DNA from: Bacteroides sp.
Lineage (GTDB): Bacteria; Bacteroidota; Bacteroidia; Bacteroidales; Bacteroidaceae
Direction: 5' to 3'
Assembly: GCA_019414665.1 (NCBI GenBank)
Contig: DXLO01000008.1
Location: 1-64,000 of the forward strand
Length of the DNA: 64,000 nt
Position numbers and translations under genes: made by a program. The number at the start of each line of letters is the position of its first letter. Within the stretch, counting starts at the first letter, position 1. Shown in pieces: positions 25,483 through 34,557 of this stretch. The notes below the pieces were generated by a model. That model was given only the letters and a program-made list of their open reading frames with translations. It had not been told where the DNA came from and did not search any database.

Positions 25483-28400
25483 TTAAAACCATTTCTTATG
25501 CGCTTTTTCAGCGGCATCGTCTTGATTGCTCAAAGGTTGCATGGTAAAGCTGTATTGCCATTCGTGCGGAGTGATGGTATATTCCGGATGTACTTGCGCT
25601 CCCCAGGTATTATCTCCACCTACCCCCATATGACGGTGGTCGATGTTTAACCATATCATGTCTTTCTTCATAATACTTCCACCATGACGGCGTTCGGTAT
25701 TGAATGCTACATAGTCAATATCCTCCAACGGGAAATTCCATGCGCTGACATTCAGCGGTTCCTCACCTGTGATTAACAGGCCTTCCCCTGCTTTATTACG
25801 CAATGCAACCCATCGTACATCGGTTTTGTTGCCGGTTTCCTGGGCACGGACATACGGATGGAATTGTTCCCATACTGTAGCGGTATAGAGCCCGATAGGA
25901 TAACCCGTCTTGCGGTCTGCATAGTTTTCTTGTGGTCCGCGGCCCAACCAGGTCATCACATCGTATTCTGCCGGAAGAATCATACGCATACCCAGGCGTG
26001 GTATTTCAGGAAGGGATTTGTTGCCGGGTACAAAGTGCATACTTACTTTGATTGCTCCATTGGGTCGTACTTGATAAACGGTCTGCAAAGTTGATTCTTG
26101 TGCTTCCAGTTTATAATTTACAGTAACGGTTGCCAGTTGTTTGTTTGAATCTTCTTTCAGGTCGATACTTTGTAACTTGGCGTTCTTGCCTGCAAATTTC
26201 CAGATGCCGCAACGTTCCAGGTGGTTGTTGGCAACATCATTGTCGGTTAACGCACGCCAGAAATTGGGTTGCAATCCTTCTTTTATCAGATTCTTCCCGT
26301 TATATAAGAGTTCTGTCATTTCACCATCAGCAGTAGAGAATGCGATACGGAAGTTCTCTCCTGTCAAGGTAATGGCATCCGGAGTACGTTCGGTATTTAC
26401 AGTTTTGTCTACTAGTTCCCGGGCAGTCCATGTAGCATTCAGCAGCCGTTCTCCTTCCGGATTCAGTTGCCATTGCTCCATGGCTACCTGATGTCCCTTC
26501 GGAACTAATGGGGCTTCCTTTTTGGTAAATGCTTCCAATTTCAGGAAGTATTCTTTTCCATCGTTAGGAATCAAGTTCATCGGGATAGTGATGAAGGTAG
26601 AAGAACGGGCGGCCATAACCGGGAAATCCATTTCACCGCTTTGTACAGCTTTTCCGTCTGTTTCTACAGTCCAGTGTAGTTTGTAATCCTCCAAACCGAT
26701 AAAATCATGCCAGTTAGTCACTTTAATTTGCTTGGTGGTAAAGGCAACCGGCTCAAAATGAATATATTGATATACTTTTTTCACTTCCCAGATGTGCGGA
26801 TGAAGTGAACGGTCGGCAGCTACCAATCCGTTGGCACAGAAGTTGGAGTCATTAGGAACACCCACGAAGCCCATATCGCCTCCGTAAGCCCAAATCTTGT
26901 TTCCGTTCTTGTCTTTGATATCAAAAGTAGCATCTACCCAGTCCCATATGAAACCACCTTGCAACTGGTCATATTTATAAATCAAATTCCAATAGTCTTG
27001 CAGGTTACCTACACTGTTACCCATGGCGTGGGCATATTCACATAGAATCATCGGGCGTGCGTCGCGTTGGTTTACATGACGGCGGAGCGCCCAGACACGT
27101 GCATACATCGGACAATAAATGTCAGATTTGGCATCATAACCACCTCCTTCATATTGTACAGGGCGGGTAGGGTCAAACTTCTTGGTCCAGTCATATAACG
27201 TTTCAAAGTGTTTTCCGTAGCCGGACTCATTTCCCATTGACCAAGTGACAATGGCAGTGATATTGCGGTCCCTCAGCACCATGCGGCTCATGCGTTGCAT
27301 AAACGGTACTTCCCAATCGGGATTATTAGCCAGTGTGCCATCTTTATGCGCCTGCATACCATGGCTTTCAATGTTTGCTTCATCTACCAGATACAAACCG
27401 TATTCGTTACACAATGCATACCATTCATAGCGGTTGGGGTAATGGCAAGTGCGTACAGCATTCAGGTTGAATTGTTTCATCAACTGAATGTCTTTTATCA
27501 TGCTCTCTACGGTGATGGTACGACCATGATGCGGATCGTGTTCATGGCGGTTTACTCCTTTAAACAATACGGCTACCCCATTTATCAGTTGCATGCCGTT
27601 ACGCATTTCCACAGAACGGAAACCGAAAGGCTGTGTGAATGATTCCAAGGCTTTTCCTTGAGCGTCGTAGGTGCTGACTACCAATGTATAAAGATTGGGT
27701 GTTTCGGCATTCCAAGGCAATATGGCCGGGAACAAGTGTTTCTGAGCGAATAAAGTATCTGTAGCAGAAGTTATTTCCTTTTTATGCTGGTAAATTACAT
27801 TGCCTTTGTTCATAACCTTCACTTCCACGGTTCCTCCCGGATGAGGCTTGTGGAGTGTGATATTCAGATTAAAATCTCCGTCTTTATAACCATTTGTCAG
27901 TCCGGCTACCAGTTTGAAGTCTTGTACACGGCTTTGAGGACGGGCATAGAGATATACATCGCGTTCAATACCGCTATATTTCCAGTAATCCTGATCCTCC
28001 AGGTAGGAACCGTCACTATAACGGAAAACTTTAACGGCCAGTTTGTTCTTTCCGGCTTTTAAGAACGGAGTAATATTGAAATGAGCCGGAAGACGGCTGT
28101 CTTCACTGTATCCTGCCAATTTACCGTTTACCCAGCAATAAAAAGCGGACTCAACTCCTTCAAAATCAAGGAAGATATCCATTCCTTTCCAATGGGCCGG
28201 TACGGTAAATTCACGTACGTATGCTCCTACCGGATTGTAATCGGTTGGAACATGAGGCGGATTGGCAGGGAAGGGGTAAGCTACGTCAGTATAGATGGGG
28301 GAGTCAAATCCTTGCAGTTCCCAGCTTCCCGGAACCTGTATGTCTTTCCAGCGTTTGGTGTTATACCCCATTTTATAAAAATCTGTCGGGCATTCCTCAT

Positions 28401-28659
28401 TGTTTTTAGAGAATAAGAACTTCCAGGTTCCGTCTAGTGAAATGCGGCGTTCTGTAGCAGGGTTTACTGCAAAACGCTGGGCGGCAGGTAAAGCCTGTTG
28501 TTTCAGTGCATTGGCCTCATTCGTATAAGGAATGAAATGGGCATGGGCAGGTTCACGGTTTATTTCATTTATTTGTGGATTCTGCCAGGGCACATTTTCA
28601 CCCCAGGCGGAAGCACAAACAAACAACAGTGTAAGAACAGTATGAAGAGAGTGTTTCAT
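25483..28659 (-). CDS. Secreted GH2 beta-galactosidase
   Basis: A 1058-residue LacZ-type enzyme with signal peptide MKHSLHTVLTLLFVCASAWG, thus periplasmic or surface-bound unlike E. coli LacZ. The GH2 sugar-binding domain begins near residue 70 (ISLDGTWKFLFSKN) and the catalytic barrel in the middle holds the acid/base glutamate in WSMGNESGYG and the nucleophile glutamate in ILCEYAHAMGN. The C-terminal small-chain domain ends in the usual PLSNQDD region. Family and catalytic residues indicate hydrolysis of terminal beta-galactosides. It lies 13 bases after the LysO-like gene and 17 bases before the GH63 gene. In this locus it presumably trims galactosylated oligosaccharide brought in by the SusC/D pair. 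Confidence 0.93.
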   Translation of the reverse strand: MKHSLHTVLTLLFVCASAWGENVPWQNPQINEINREPAHAHFIPYTNEANALKQQALPAAQRFAVNPATERRISLDGTWKFLFSKNNEECPTDFYKMGYNTKRWKDIQVPGSWELQGFDSPIYTDVAYPFPANPPHVPTDYNPVGAYVREFTVPAHWKGMDIFLDFEGVESAFYCWVNGKLAGYSEDSRLPAHFNITPFLKAGKNKLAVKVFRYSDGSYLEDQDYWKYSGIERDVYLYARPQSRVQDFKLVAGLTNGYKDGDFNLNITLHKPHPGGTVEVKVMNKGNVIYQHKKEITSATDTLFAQKHLFPAILPWNAETPNLYTLVVSTYDAQGKALESFTQPFGFRSVEMRNGMQLINGVAVLFKGVNRHEHDPHHGRTITVESMIKDIQLMKQFNLNAVRTCHYPNRYEWYALCNEYGLYLVDEANIESHGMQAHKDGTLANNPDWEVPFMQRMSRMVLRDRNITAIVTWSMGNESGYGKHFETLYDWTKKFDPTRPVQYEGGGYDAKSDIYCPMYARVWALRRHVNQRDARPMILCEYAHAMGNSVGNLQDYWNLIYKYDQLQGGFIWDWVDATFDIKDKNGNKIWAYGGDMGFVGVPNDSNFCANGLVAADRSLHPHIWEVKKVYQYIHFEPVAFTTKQIKVTNWHDFIGLEDYKLHWTVETDGKAVQSGEMDFPVMAARSSTFITIPMNLIPNDGKEYFLKLEAFTKKEAPLVPKGHQVAMEQWQLNPEGERLLNATWTARELVDKTVNTERTPDAITLTGENFRIAFSTADGEMTELLYNGKNLIKEGLQPNFWRALTDNDVANNHLERCGIWKFAGKNAKLQSIDLKEDSNKQLATVTVNYKLEAQESTLQTVYQVRPNGAIKVSMHFVPGNKSLPEIPRLGMRMILPAEYDVMTWLGRGPQENYADRKTGYPIGLYTATVWEQFHPYVRAQETGNKTDVRWVALRNKAGEGLLITGEEPLNVSAWNFPLEDIDYVAFNTERRHGGSIMKKDMIWLNIDHRHMGVGGDNTWGAQVHPEYTITPHEWQYSFTMQPLSNQDDAAEKAHKKWF

Positions 28660-28672
28660 GGTTATTGTTATT

Positions 28673-29275
28673 TTAAATAGAACAGAAAAGAGTCACAAGA
28701 AAAGGTACGCTGAAGTCTACTACAAAGCCGTGAAATATAGAAACTACTACGAAGCTTTGACCGGAATAGCGGGTGATGATGGGTAATGTTGTATCCATCG
28801 TAGTGGCTCCTCCGGCAGAAATAGGGGCTAGATTGCCAAACCAGCGTACTAGCAACGGGGCAAAAAGCAAAGTGATAATCTCACGTGTGATATTGGATAA
28901 TAATGCAATGGTTCCCAACTCCGGACCTTTATATTCTGTAATAAAGATACTGGATAGAGAGTAATAGCCGAAACCGGCACCTACTGCCATACAGTCTGTT
29001 ACTGAGCGGTGCGAGAGAAACAGACTGACCACTGCGCATCCTGCCAGTGTTCCCAATATGGTCATGACCGGTAGAAAGATCAGGCGGGGATTTAATGAAC
29101 GGAAATTACGTAAAGTCTGCGGATCATTACCTACACTGACTCCTACACTGAACATTAACGCACACAAGGCGTAGAAACTTAGCTTACTTTGTGTAAAGTC
29201 GTATGGAATAAGGTGATATACCCCACAAAGAGCTCCCAGTACAAAGAATCCGACGATAATCAAACTTCCTTTCAT
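28673..29275 (-). CDS. LysO-like lysine exporter, C-terminal half
   Basis: A 200-residue membrane protein with about five hydrophobic helices, matching the C-terminal part of the LysO (YbjE, DUF340) lysine exporter: ALMFSVGVSVGNDPQTL, VGAGFGYYSLSSIFITEYKG, LLSNITREIITLLFAPLLV and GGATTMDTTLPI are the family's typical segments. The N-terminal part is encoded separately just upstream; the ATG of this gene overlaps the preceding stop codon as ATGA, so the two are coupled and probably assemble as one carrier. Together they have 293 residues, close to the single E. coli protein. The gene ends 13 bases before the beta-galactosidase, an unexpected operon partner. Confidence 0.85.
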   Translation of the reverse strand: MKGSLIIVGFFVLGALCGVYHLIPYDFTQSKLSFYALCALMFSVGVSVGNDPQTLRNFRSLNPRLIFLPVMTILGTLAGCAVVSLFLSHRSVTDCMAVGAGFGYYSLSSIFITEYKGPELGTIALLSNITREIITLLFAPLLVRWFGNLAPISAGGATTMDTTLPIITRYSGQSFVVVSIFHGFVVDFSVPFLVTLFCSI

Positions 29276-29553
29276 ACTTGTCCCTCCTTATTTCTTTTGT
29301 AAAGTACATACCATAAAGCCCATGCTGCTGTAACACTGCCCAGCACTGCTGCCAAGGTGATGACAATGGCTTCCAACCCTATAGTGTGCAGACCATTGAT
29401 AATTTTCTGATTGCCGCCTACATCTATACCCAATAAAAAGAGTAGCAACCAAATAAGAACGGTGATGACTTTGTGTATTCCTGAAAGCTTCTGCTTGCGA
29501 AGCAGGAAGCCGAGGAGCATCCCCGTGAGCATTAATCCAATAATTGTAAACAT
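29272..29553 (-). CDS. LysO-like lysine exporter, N-terminal half
   Basis: A 93-residue membrane protein with three hydrophobic helices (FTIIGLMLTGMLLGFLLR; VITVLIWLLLFLLGIDVGG; EAIVITLAAVLGSVTAAWAL), corresponding to the N-terminal third of LysO. Both halves read through without internal stops or frameshift scars, and the ATGA overlap indicates an established two-gene arrangement rather than a fresh mutation. A purine-rich AGGAGGGA ribosome-binding-like stretch precedes the downstream half. It starts 115 bases after the end of susD, beyond a hairpin at 29601-29633. Confidence 0.82.
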   Translation of the reverse strand: MFTIIGLMLTGMLLGFLLRKQKLSGIHKVITVLIWLLLFLLGIDVGGNQKIINGLHTIGLEAIVITLAAVLGSVTAAWALWYVLYKRNKEGQV

Positions 29554-29600
29554 ATCTATGTCGTTTTATTTATAGGCAAAGATACTTCATTTTTAGATTA

Positions 29601-29633
29601 CAAGGCGGTATCACTGTAGCGAAAACCGCCTTG
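29601..29633 (-). terminator. Hairpin between SusD-like and LysO-like genes
   Basis: CAAGGCGGT and ACCGCCTTG (29601-29609, 29625-29633) pair perfectly. On the minus strand it follows the SusD stop codon and is followed by TAATCTAAAAAT, which is poor in T, so termination is probably incomplete, if it occurs. Confidence 0.5.
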
Positions 29634-29667
29634 TTGCCTAATTATATCTAACCAAAAAAGAAAATAC

Positions 29668-31185
29668 TTATTTTAAGGCATCATTAGCATTCAGCTCTGT
29701 AAGAGGAGTGGGGTAGAATGAATTTTTGTCTTCATTGAAGCCTGTTCTTCCGGCAGCTTGCAGGGCTGAGGACAGTTTGCCCCAACGGCGGAGATCATAC
29801 CAACGATAGTTCTCAAGAGGGAATTCAATCATGCGCTCGTGTTCAATTTGCGCGCGGACTGCTTCTTGAGAAGTACCTGTCATGGGTGGCATATCCCCGT
29901 GAACGCTTCTTACTTCATTGATTAAAGGAATAGCTTGTTCGGGATGTCCCTGTTCATTCAATGCTTCGGCTTTCATTAACAGTACGTTGGCATAACGCAT
30001 CAAAGGAACATTGATTGCAGAATAGTTTTGGTTTAAACCTTCATAGGTCGAGGGCATGAATTTACGGAAGGCTACGCGTTCTTTGTTGTCGAACCAGTCA
30101 TTATAGTCGTAGCCATAGACACGTCCGTTACCATCGTTATAATAGTCACAATTAAAAAATAATGTTGCATACATACGCGAGTCATAACGTCCTGTAGTAG
30201 CCGTTTCCCCTTCTTTTTTGAATTCACTAATCAATGTTTGACTGGGAAGAATCTCATCCCATCCCCCAAGTTCGGAAACACCGATCCATCGATGGAACTG
30301 AGTACGATAAGTAGCTCCGTTTGCAGAACTCATAGAGAATTGAATTTCAAAAATCGATTCTTTACTGTTCTTATTATCCCCGCTGAACATAGTGCTGAAA
30401 TTATTAACCAGTTCATATCCTTTTACTTGGTTGAATGCTTCTATAGCACTGGCCAGATAAGAGTCTTTGTTGGTTGCCTCTTCATAGGCGCGTGTCAGAT
30501 AGGCGAAACCAAGATATGCATAAGCAGAACCGCTTGTGGCACGGCCTACATTATCAGCGTCACGTGTTGCAGGCAGACTGGTTGCACGTTTCAAGTCTTC
30601 AATGATGAAATTCCATGCATCCTCACGGGAAGAAAGGGGCTTGCTTAATTCAGCCGGGTCAGTGATATATTTATCACGAACTATGATTTCTTTCCAGTTC
30701 AATAAAAGTTGCATGTGGTAATAAGCGCGGATAAAGTAGCCTTCATTGACCAATTGTTCGCGTGTTGCTGCGTCTATATTCTCATCGGGTATTTCTGCGG
30801 TTTTTTCAATTACCTGATTAGCAAAACTGATGCCTTTATAGTAGCATTGCCAGTAATAACTGAACTGAGAGTTACCATTGGTGTAGGTATAGTTGCCTAA
30901 TTCCACCCAGTTCGGGTAATTCAGAGCATCGCTTCCTAATTGGATAATATCTTCACGATAGGCTTCCACCGGCCATTTGATTTCCGGGAAAGACCACATG
31001 TCACCCGAATAAGTCATCAGGTAAAGTTGGGAGTATGCGGCGGCAAGTCCGGCTTCAGCATCAGACTGGTTACGCCAAAAACTGCTTGATGTCAACTGGT
31101 CAGGAGATTCTACCGTGAGATAATCGTCACAAGCGCTAAATAAACTTGCAATGCAGATACTTGCTATGTATAATAGTTTCTTCAT
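29668..31185 (-). CDS. RagB/SusD-family outer-membrane glycan-binding lipoprotein
   Basis: A 505-residue SusD homologue. The signal peptide MKKLLYIASICIASLFSAC supplies the lipid-attachment cysteine, followed by the family's DDYLTVESPDQLTSSSFW. TPR-like helices with RAYYHMQLLLNWKEIIV and the C-terminal ENYRWYDLRRWGKL are typical of the family. It caps the SusC-like transporter encoded 20 bases upstream and binds glycan at the surface. The sugar it binds cannot be read from sequence; the operon enzymes suggest a galactose-containing glycan. Sequence is clearly different from the starch SusD at 54360. Confidence 0.93.
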   Translation of the reverse strand: MKKLLYIASICIASLFSACDDYLTVESPDQLTSSSFWRNQSDAEAGLAAAYSQLYLMTYSGDMWSFPEIKWPVEAYREDIIQLGSDALNYPNWVELGNYTYTNGNSQFSYYWQCYYKGISFANQVIEKTAEIPDENIDAATREQLVNEGYFIRAYYHMQLLLNWKEIIVRDKYITDPAELSKPLSSREDAWNFIIEDLKRATSLPATRDADNVGRATSGSAYAYLGFAYLTRAYEEATNKDSYLASAIEAFNQVKGYELVNNFSTMFSGDNKNSKESIFEIQFSMSSANGATYRTQFHRWIGVSELGGWDEILPSQTLISEFKKEGETATTGRYDSRMYATLFFNCDYYNDGNGRVYGYDYNDWFDNKERVAFRKFMPSTYEGLNQNYSAINVPLMRYANVLLMKAEALNEQGHPEQAIPLINEVRSVHGDMPPMTGTSQEAVRAQIEHERMIEFPLENYRWYDLRRWGKLSSALQAAGRTGFNEDKNSFYPTPLTELNANDALK

Positions 31186-31205
31186 TTTCTTATTACTTTA
31201 AAGGA

Positions 31206-34200
31206 TTAGAATGTAAGTTGAGCTCCAACGGTGAATGAACGGGTAAACGGATAAATCAATTTATCAACACCGGTATTCAACACACTGGCACGAGAGAATT
31301 CAGGATCTATACCATCATAGCCTGTGATAGTGAACAAGTTTTCACCACTTACATAGAAACGCAGTTTCTCAATATAGAATTTCTGCATGAGTGATTTGGG
31401 TAAAGTATAACCTAACTGTGCCTGACGCAGACGGACAAAATCACCGTTTTCAAGGAATCTGTCTGATTCTTTCATGTTGCCGTTCGGATCTTGATATACT
31501 GCGCGGGGAACATCCGTATTTCTATTGTCAGGAGTCCATGCATTCAATGTAGACTTCAGCATATTTGATTTAGAGTTCATACCTTCATAGAAATATTTGT
31601 TTCCGTTATACAATTTGAAGTTCCATGCGCTGCCAAGTACGATTGAAAGGTCAAATCCTTTATAGCCGAATGACAGATTTAAGTTCGCTTCCAATGTCGG
31701 GATACCTGAGCCACAGTATTCTTTGTCACCGGCGTCTATGCTTCCATTACCATCTAAATCTTTAAAACGGATATCACCCGGTTGGGCATTAGGCTGTAAT
31801 AATTGTCCATCCTTGTTTACATGGGCATTTACTTCATCCATACTTTGGAAGATACCGTCTGTTCTATAAAGATAGAATGCACCGATAGGTTTGCCCACTC
31901 TGGTTTCTGTCGGGAAATGCTCCGTTCCATATTTCAATCCTTCACCCTGAAGAACTTGGTCTGCATCTGACAATTCAACCACTTTATTTTTGGTGGTGCT
32001 CATATTGAAACCGATATTGTAATCAAAGTCTTTTATAGCATCTCCCCAGTTTAATTCAAGTTCGAAACCGGTATTGCGTATCTTTCCGACATTCAGGGTG
32101 GGGTTAGTCATACCTGCTGAAGGAGGTAGAACTTTTGTTATCAACAGATCTTCTGTTTGGTTATAGTAGTAGTTTAATGTACCGGTTAATTTGCTGTTAA
32201 AGAAGCCGAAATCGAAACCAATATTTTTGGTATCCGTTGTTTCCCATTTCAAAGAACGGTTTTCCAATCCGCGAGCGATGCTTCCTGCCCATGCGTTGTC
32301 ACCGTTGCCTTTCACGTATCCTTGATACATTTCATTGTATGTACTAATCAGCGCAAGGAAGTCATAATATCCCAAAGCATTTTCATTACCCAAACGTCCC
32401 CAACTGACACGGAACTTCAAATTATTCAATGCAATGTCTTTCGGGAAGAATTCTTCCTGACTGATTCTCCAGCCTAATGCCACTGATGGGAAGCAACCCC
32501 AACGGTTGTCTTTACCAAACTTGGATGAACCGTCATAACGTACAGTTGCCTGTACCAGGTAGCGGTCATTATAATTATAGTTCAGTCGGCCGAAGAAAGA
32601 GGCGCGGTTATATTTCCATTTTGTTCCGCTACCATCAAATGTGCCACCTGCTCCTGCACCTACAGTTGAGAAAGATGGATCAAGAAATCCGCCCGGAATT
32701 TCACTGGTTACCAATTTTCCGTCTTCTACTTTATAAACAGTGGTTTTACCTTCTACCCCAACAGAATTCCATGTATATTTGCGGGCAGTCATGGAAGTAC
32801 CTGCCATTGCATTGACGTTGTGTTTTCCAAATGTCTTATTAAAACTTAATACATTTTCCCATACATGTTCCTCCCAGTATCCTGTGGTTTCGCTATGATA
32901 AGGATAGTCACGTTTGGCTTTTGGGTCGGCAACATAGGCCGGAGTATGATAAGTCTGACGTTGGTGCTCACCTCTGTATGCATAGCTTGTCTTGAAATTC
33001 AGCCATGGGGTGAAGTTCATGGTCAAGGCAACATTGGCTGTGGTATGATATTTTTTGTCGGTAGATTTTTCATAATGCTGGTCAGCCATAACATTACGGT
33101 TACTGGGCAGATCGTCAAAGTCACTTAAGCCGAAGCCATACTCTCTTGTATCATCATAGATAGGAACAAGCGGAGAAATCATGTACATTTCTTTAATGGA
33201 ATATTCGGGTTGTTTGCTATCCGTAAATTTGAAAGCGATGTTAGCATCAATATCAAATATATATTTGCTCATGTGGAGTTTCAAACGTGCATTATCTTGA
33301 CGGTAATTGTTACCTAAGAAAATACCTTTTTCGTCAGCATGGTTATATGAAAGTGAATATTGAGCATTTTCAGAACCGCCACGGATACTGAACATATAGT
33401 TTTGTGAAACACCACCTCTTAGCATGGCATCCTGCCAGTCTGTATCTATTCCTGTGTTTTTATTTACAAATGCGGGCATAGTAACCTCTGTATCATCTGG
33501 ATACTGGTTCATGTAGTTCTGATACATTTGTTTATGAACACTTTTGTATTCTTCGGCATTTAGCAGTTCCAGCTTTTTGGCTACGCTTGTAAAGCTTACA
33601 TAAGTGCTGAAATCAATTTTCATGTCACCCTTTTTACCGTTTTTGGTAGTTACGATAATGACACCATTTGCAGCAACCGAACCATAGATGGCAGCGGCTG
33701 CACCATCTTTCAGTACTTCCATTGACTGAATATCTTGCGGATTCACATTTTCAATATCACCGGGAAAACCATCAATGATATAAAGAGGTTGGTTGTCACC
33801 AAACGTTTTGACACCACGGATTTTAACCTGCACACCTGCACCGGCATTGCCACCAGCCTTCATAATGTTTACACCTGCAATCTTACCTTGCAATGCTTCT
33901 GCAGGGTTGGTTGTGGTGCGCTTTACCAAATCGTCTACATCTACTGAGGAAATAGCACCGGTCATATCACTTTTCTTCATGGTTCCATAGCCCACCACTA
34001 CAACTTCATCCAGCATCTCAGTATCTTCTTTCAAAGTCACCCGGATGTTGGTCTTTCCGTTTACAGGGACTTCTTGTGTTGCATAGCCCACATAAGAAAT
34101 AATAATAGTGGCTTTGGGGGATACGCTTAATGCAAAGTTACCGTCAAAGTCTGTGATGACCCCGTTGGTTGTACCTTTCTCTACTACACTGGCACCAATA

Positions 34201-34334
34201 ATAGGTTCGTTGGCAGCATCGGTAACCAGACCAGTCAGCTGAATCGTCTGTGCTAATGTACCGAAGGGAGTCATAAAAGCAAAGAGTAGAATCAATAGCA
34301 TGATTCTTTCCTTGAAATAATTCTTTTTACTCAT
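31206..34334 (-). CDS. SusC-family TonB-dependent outer-membrane transporter
   Basis: A 1042-residue SusC/RagA transporter. After a signal peptide (ending near TLAQ) comes the carboxypeptidase-D-like regulatory domain (LTGLVTDAANEPIIGASV), then a TonB box-like segment (EVVVVGYGTMKKS), the plug domain with GVQVKIRGVKTFGDN and PLYIIDGFPGD, and a beta-barrel of about 700 residues ending in FTVGAQLTF with the terminal phenylalanine of outer-membrane proteins. It imports oligosaccharide captured with the SusD-like partner, driven by TonB. A minus-7 promoter element for this gene lies at 34469-34462. Confidence 0.95.
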   Translation of the reverse strand: MSKKNYFKERIMLLILLFAFMTPFGTLAQTIQLTGLVTDAANEPIIGASVVEKGTTNGVITDFDGNFALSVSPKATIIISYVGYATQEVPVNGKTNIRVTLKEDTEMLDEVVVVGYGTMKKSDMTGAISSVDVDDLVKRTTTNPAEALQGKIAGVNIMKAGGNAGAGVQVKIRGVKTFGDNQPLYIIDGFPGDIENVNPQDIQSMEVLKDGAAAAIYGSVAANGVIIVTTKNGKKGDMKIDFSTYVSFTSVAKKLELLNAEEYKSVHKQMYQNYMNQYPDDTEVTMPAFVNKNTGIDTDWQDAMLRGGVSQNYMFSIRGGSENAQYSLSYNHADEKGIFLGNNYRQDNARLKLHMSKYIFDIDANIAFKFTDSKQPEYSIKEMYMISPLVPIYDDTREYGFGLSDFDDLPSNRNVMADQHYEKSTDKKYHTTANVALTMNFTPWLNFKTSYAYRGEHQRQTYHTPAYVADPKAKRDYPYHSETTGYWEEHVWENVLSFNKTFGKHNVNAMAGTSMTARKYTWNSVGVEGKTTVYKVEDGKLVTSEIPGGFLDPSFSTVGAGAGGTFDGSGTKWKYNRASFFGRLNYNYNDRYLVQATVRYDGSSKFGKDNRWGCFPSVALGWRISQEEFFPKDIALNNLKFRVSWGRLGNENALGYYDFLALISTYNEMYQGYVKGNGDNAWAGSIARGLENRSLKWETTDTKNIGFDFGFFNSKLTGTLNYYYNQTEDLLITKVLPPSAGMTNPTLNVGKIRNTGFELELNWGDAIKDFDYNIGFNMSTTKNKVVELSDADQVLQGEGLKYGTEHFPTETRVGKPIGAFYLYRTDGIFQSMDEVNAHVNKDGQLLQPNAQPGDIRFKDLDGNGSIDAGDKEYCGSGIPTLEANLNLSFGYKGFDLSIVLGSAWNFKLYNGNKYFYEGMNSKSNMLKSTLNAWTPDNRNTDVPRAVYQDPNGNMKESDRFLENGDFVRLRQAQLGYTLPKSLMQKFYIEKLRFYVSGENLFTITGYDGIDPEFSRASVLNTGVDKLIYPFTRSFTVGAQLTF

Positions 34335-34461
34335 GTGAATAAATTTTAAGGTTAATAATTGTTTTTCACATCGCTAAGTAATAGGTTGTATGTGCAAATT
34401 CCTAATTATTATACCCTACAAATGAACTACAATGAATAAAAAAACTCTTTTTTTTAATCTA

Positions 34462-34469
34462 CAAATATA
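34462..34469 (-). promoter_or_regulatory. Minus-7 promoter element of the SusC/D operon
   Basis: TATATTTG on the minus strand (34469-34462), about 128 bases before the SusC-like start. The minus-33 region has no TTTG, as is common at activator-dependent glycan promoters. Confidence 0.5.
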
Positions 34470-34557
34470 AATGTAATATATTGATATATAGTGATCTATA
34501 TAAAGAAATAATATCTACAAAATGCTGTTTGATAAAAACTGTAAAAATATAGGTTCT

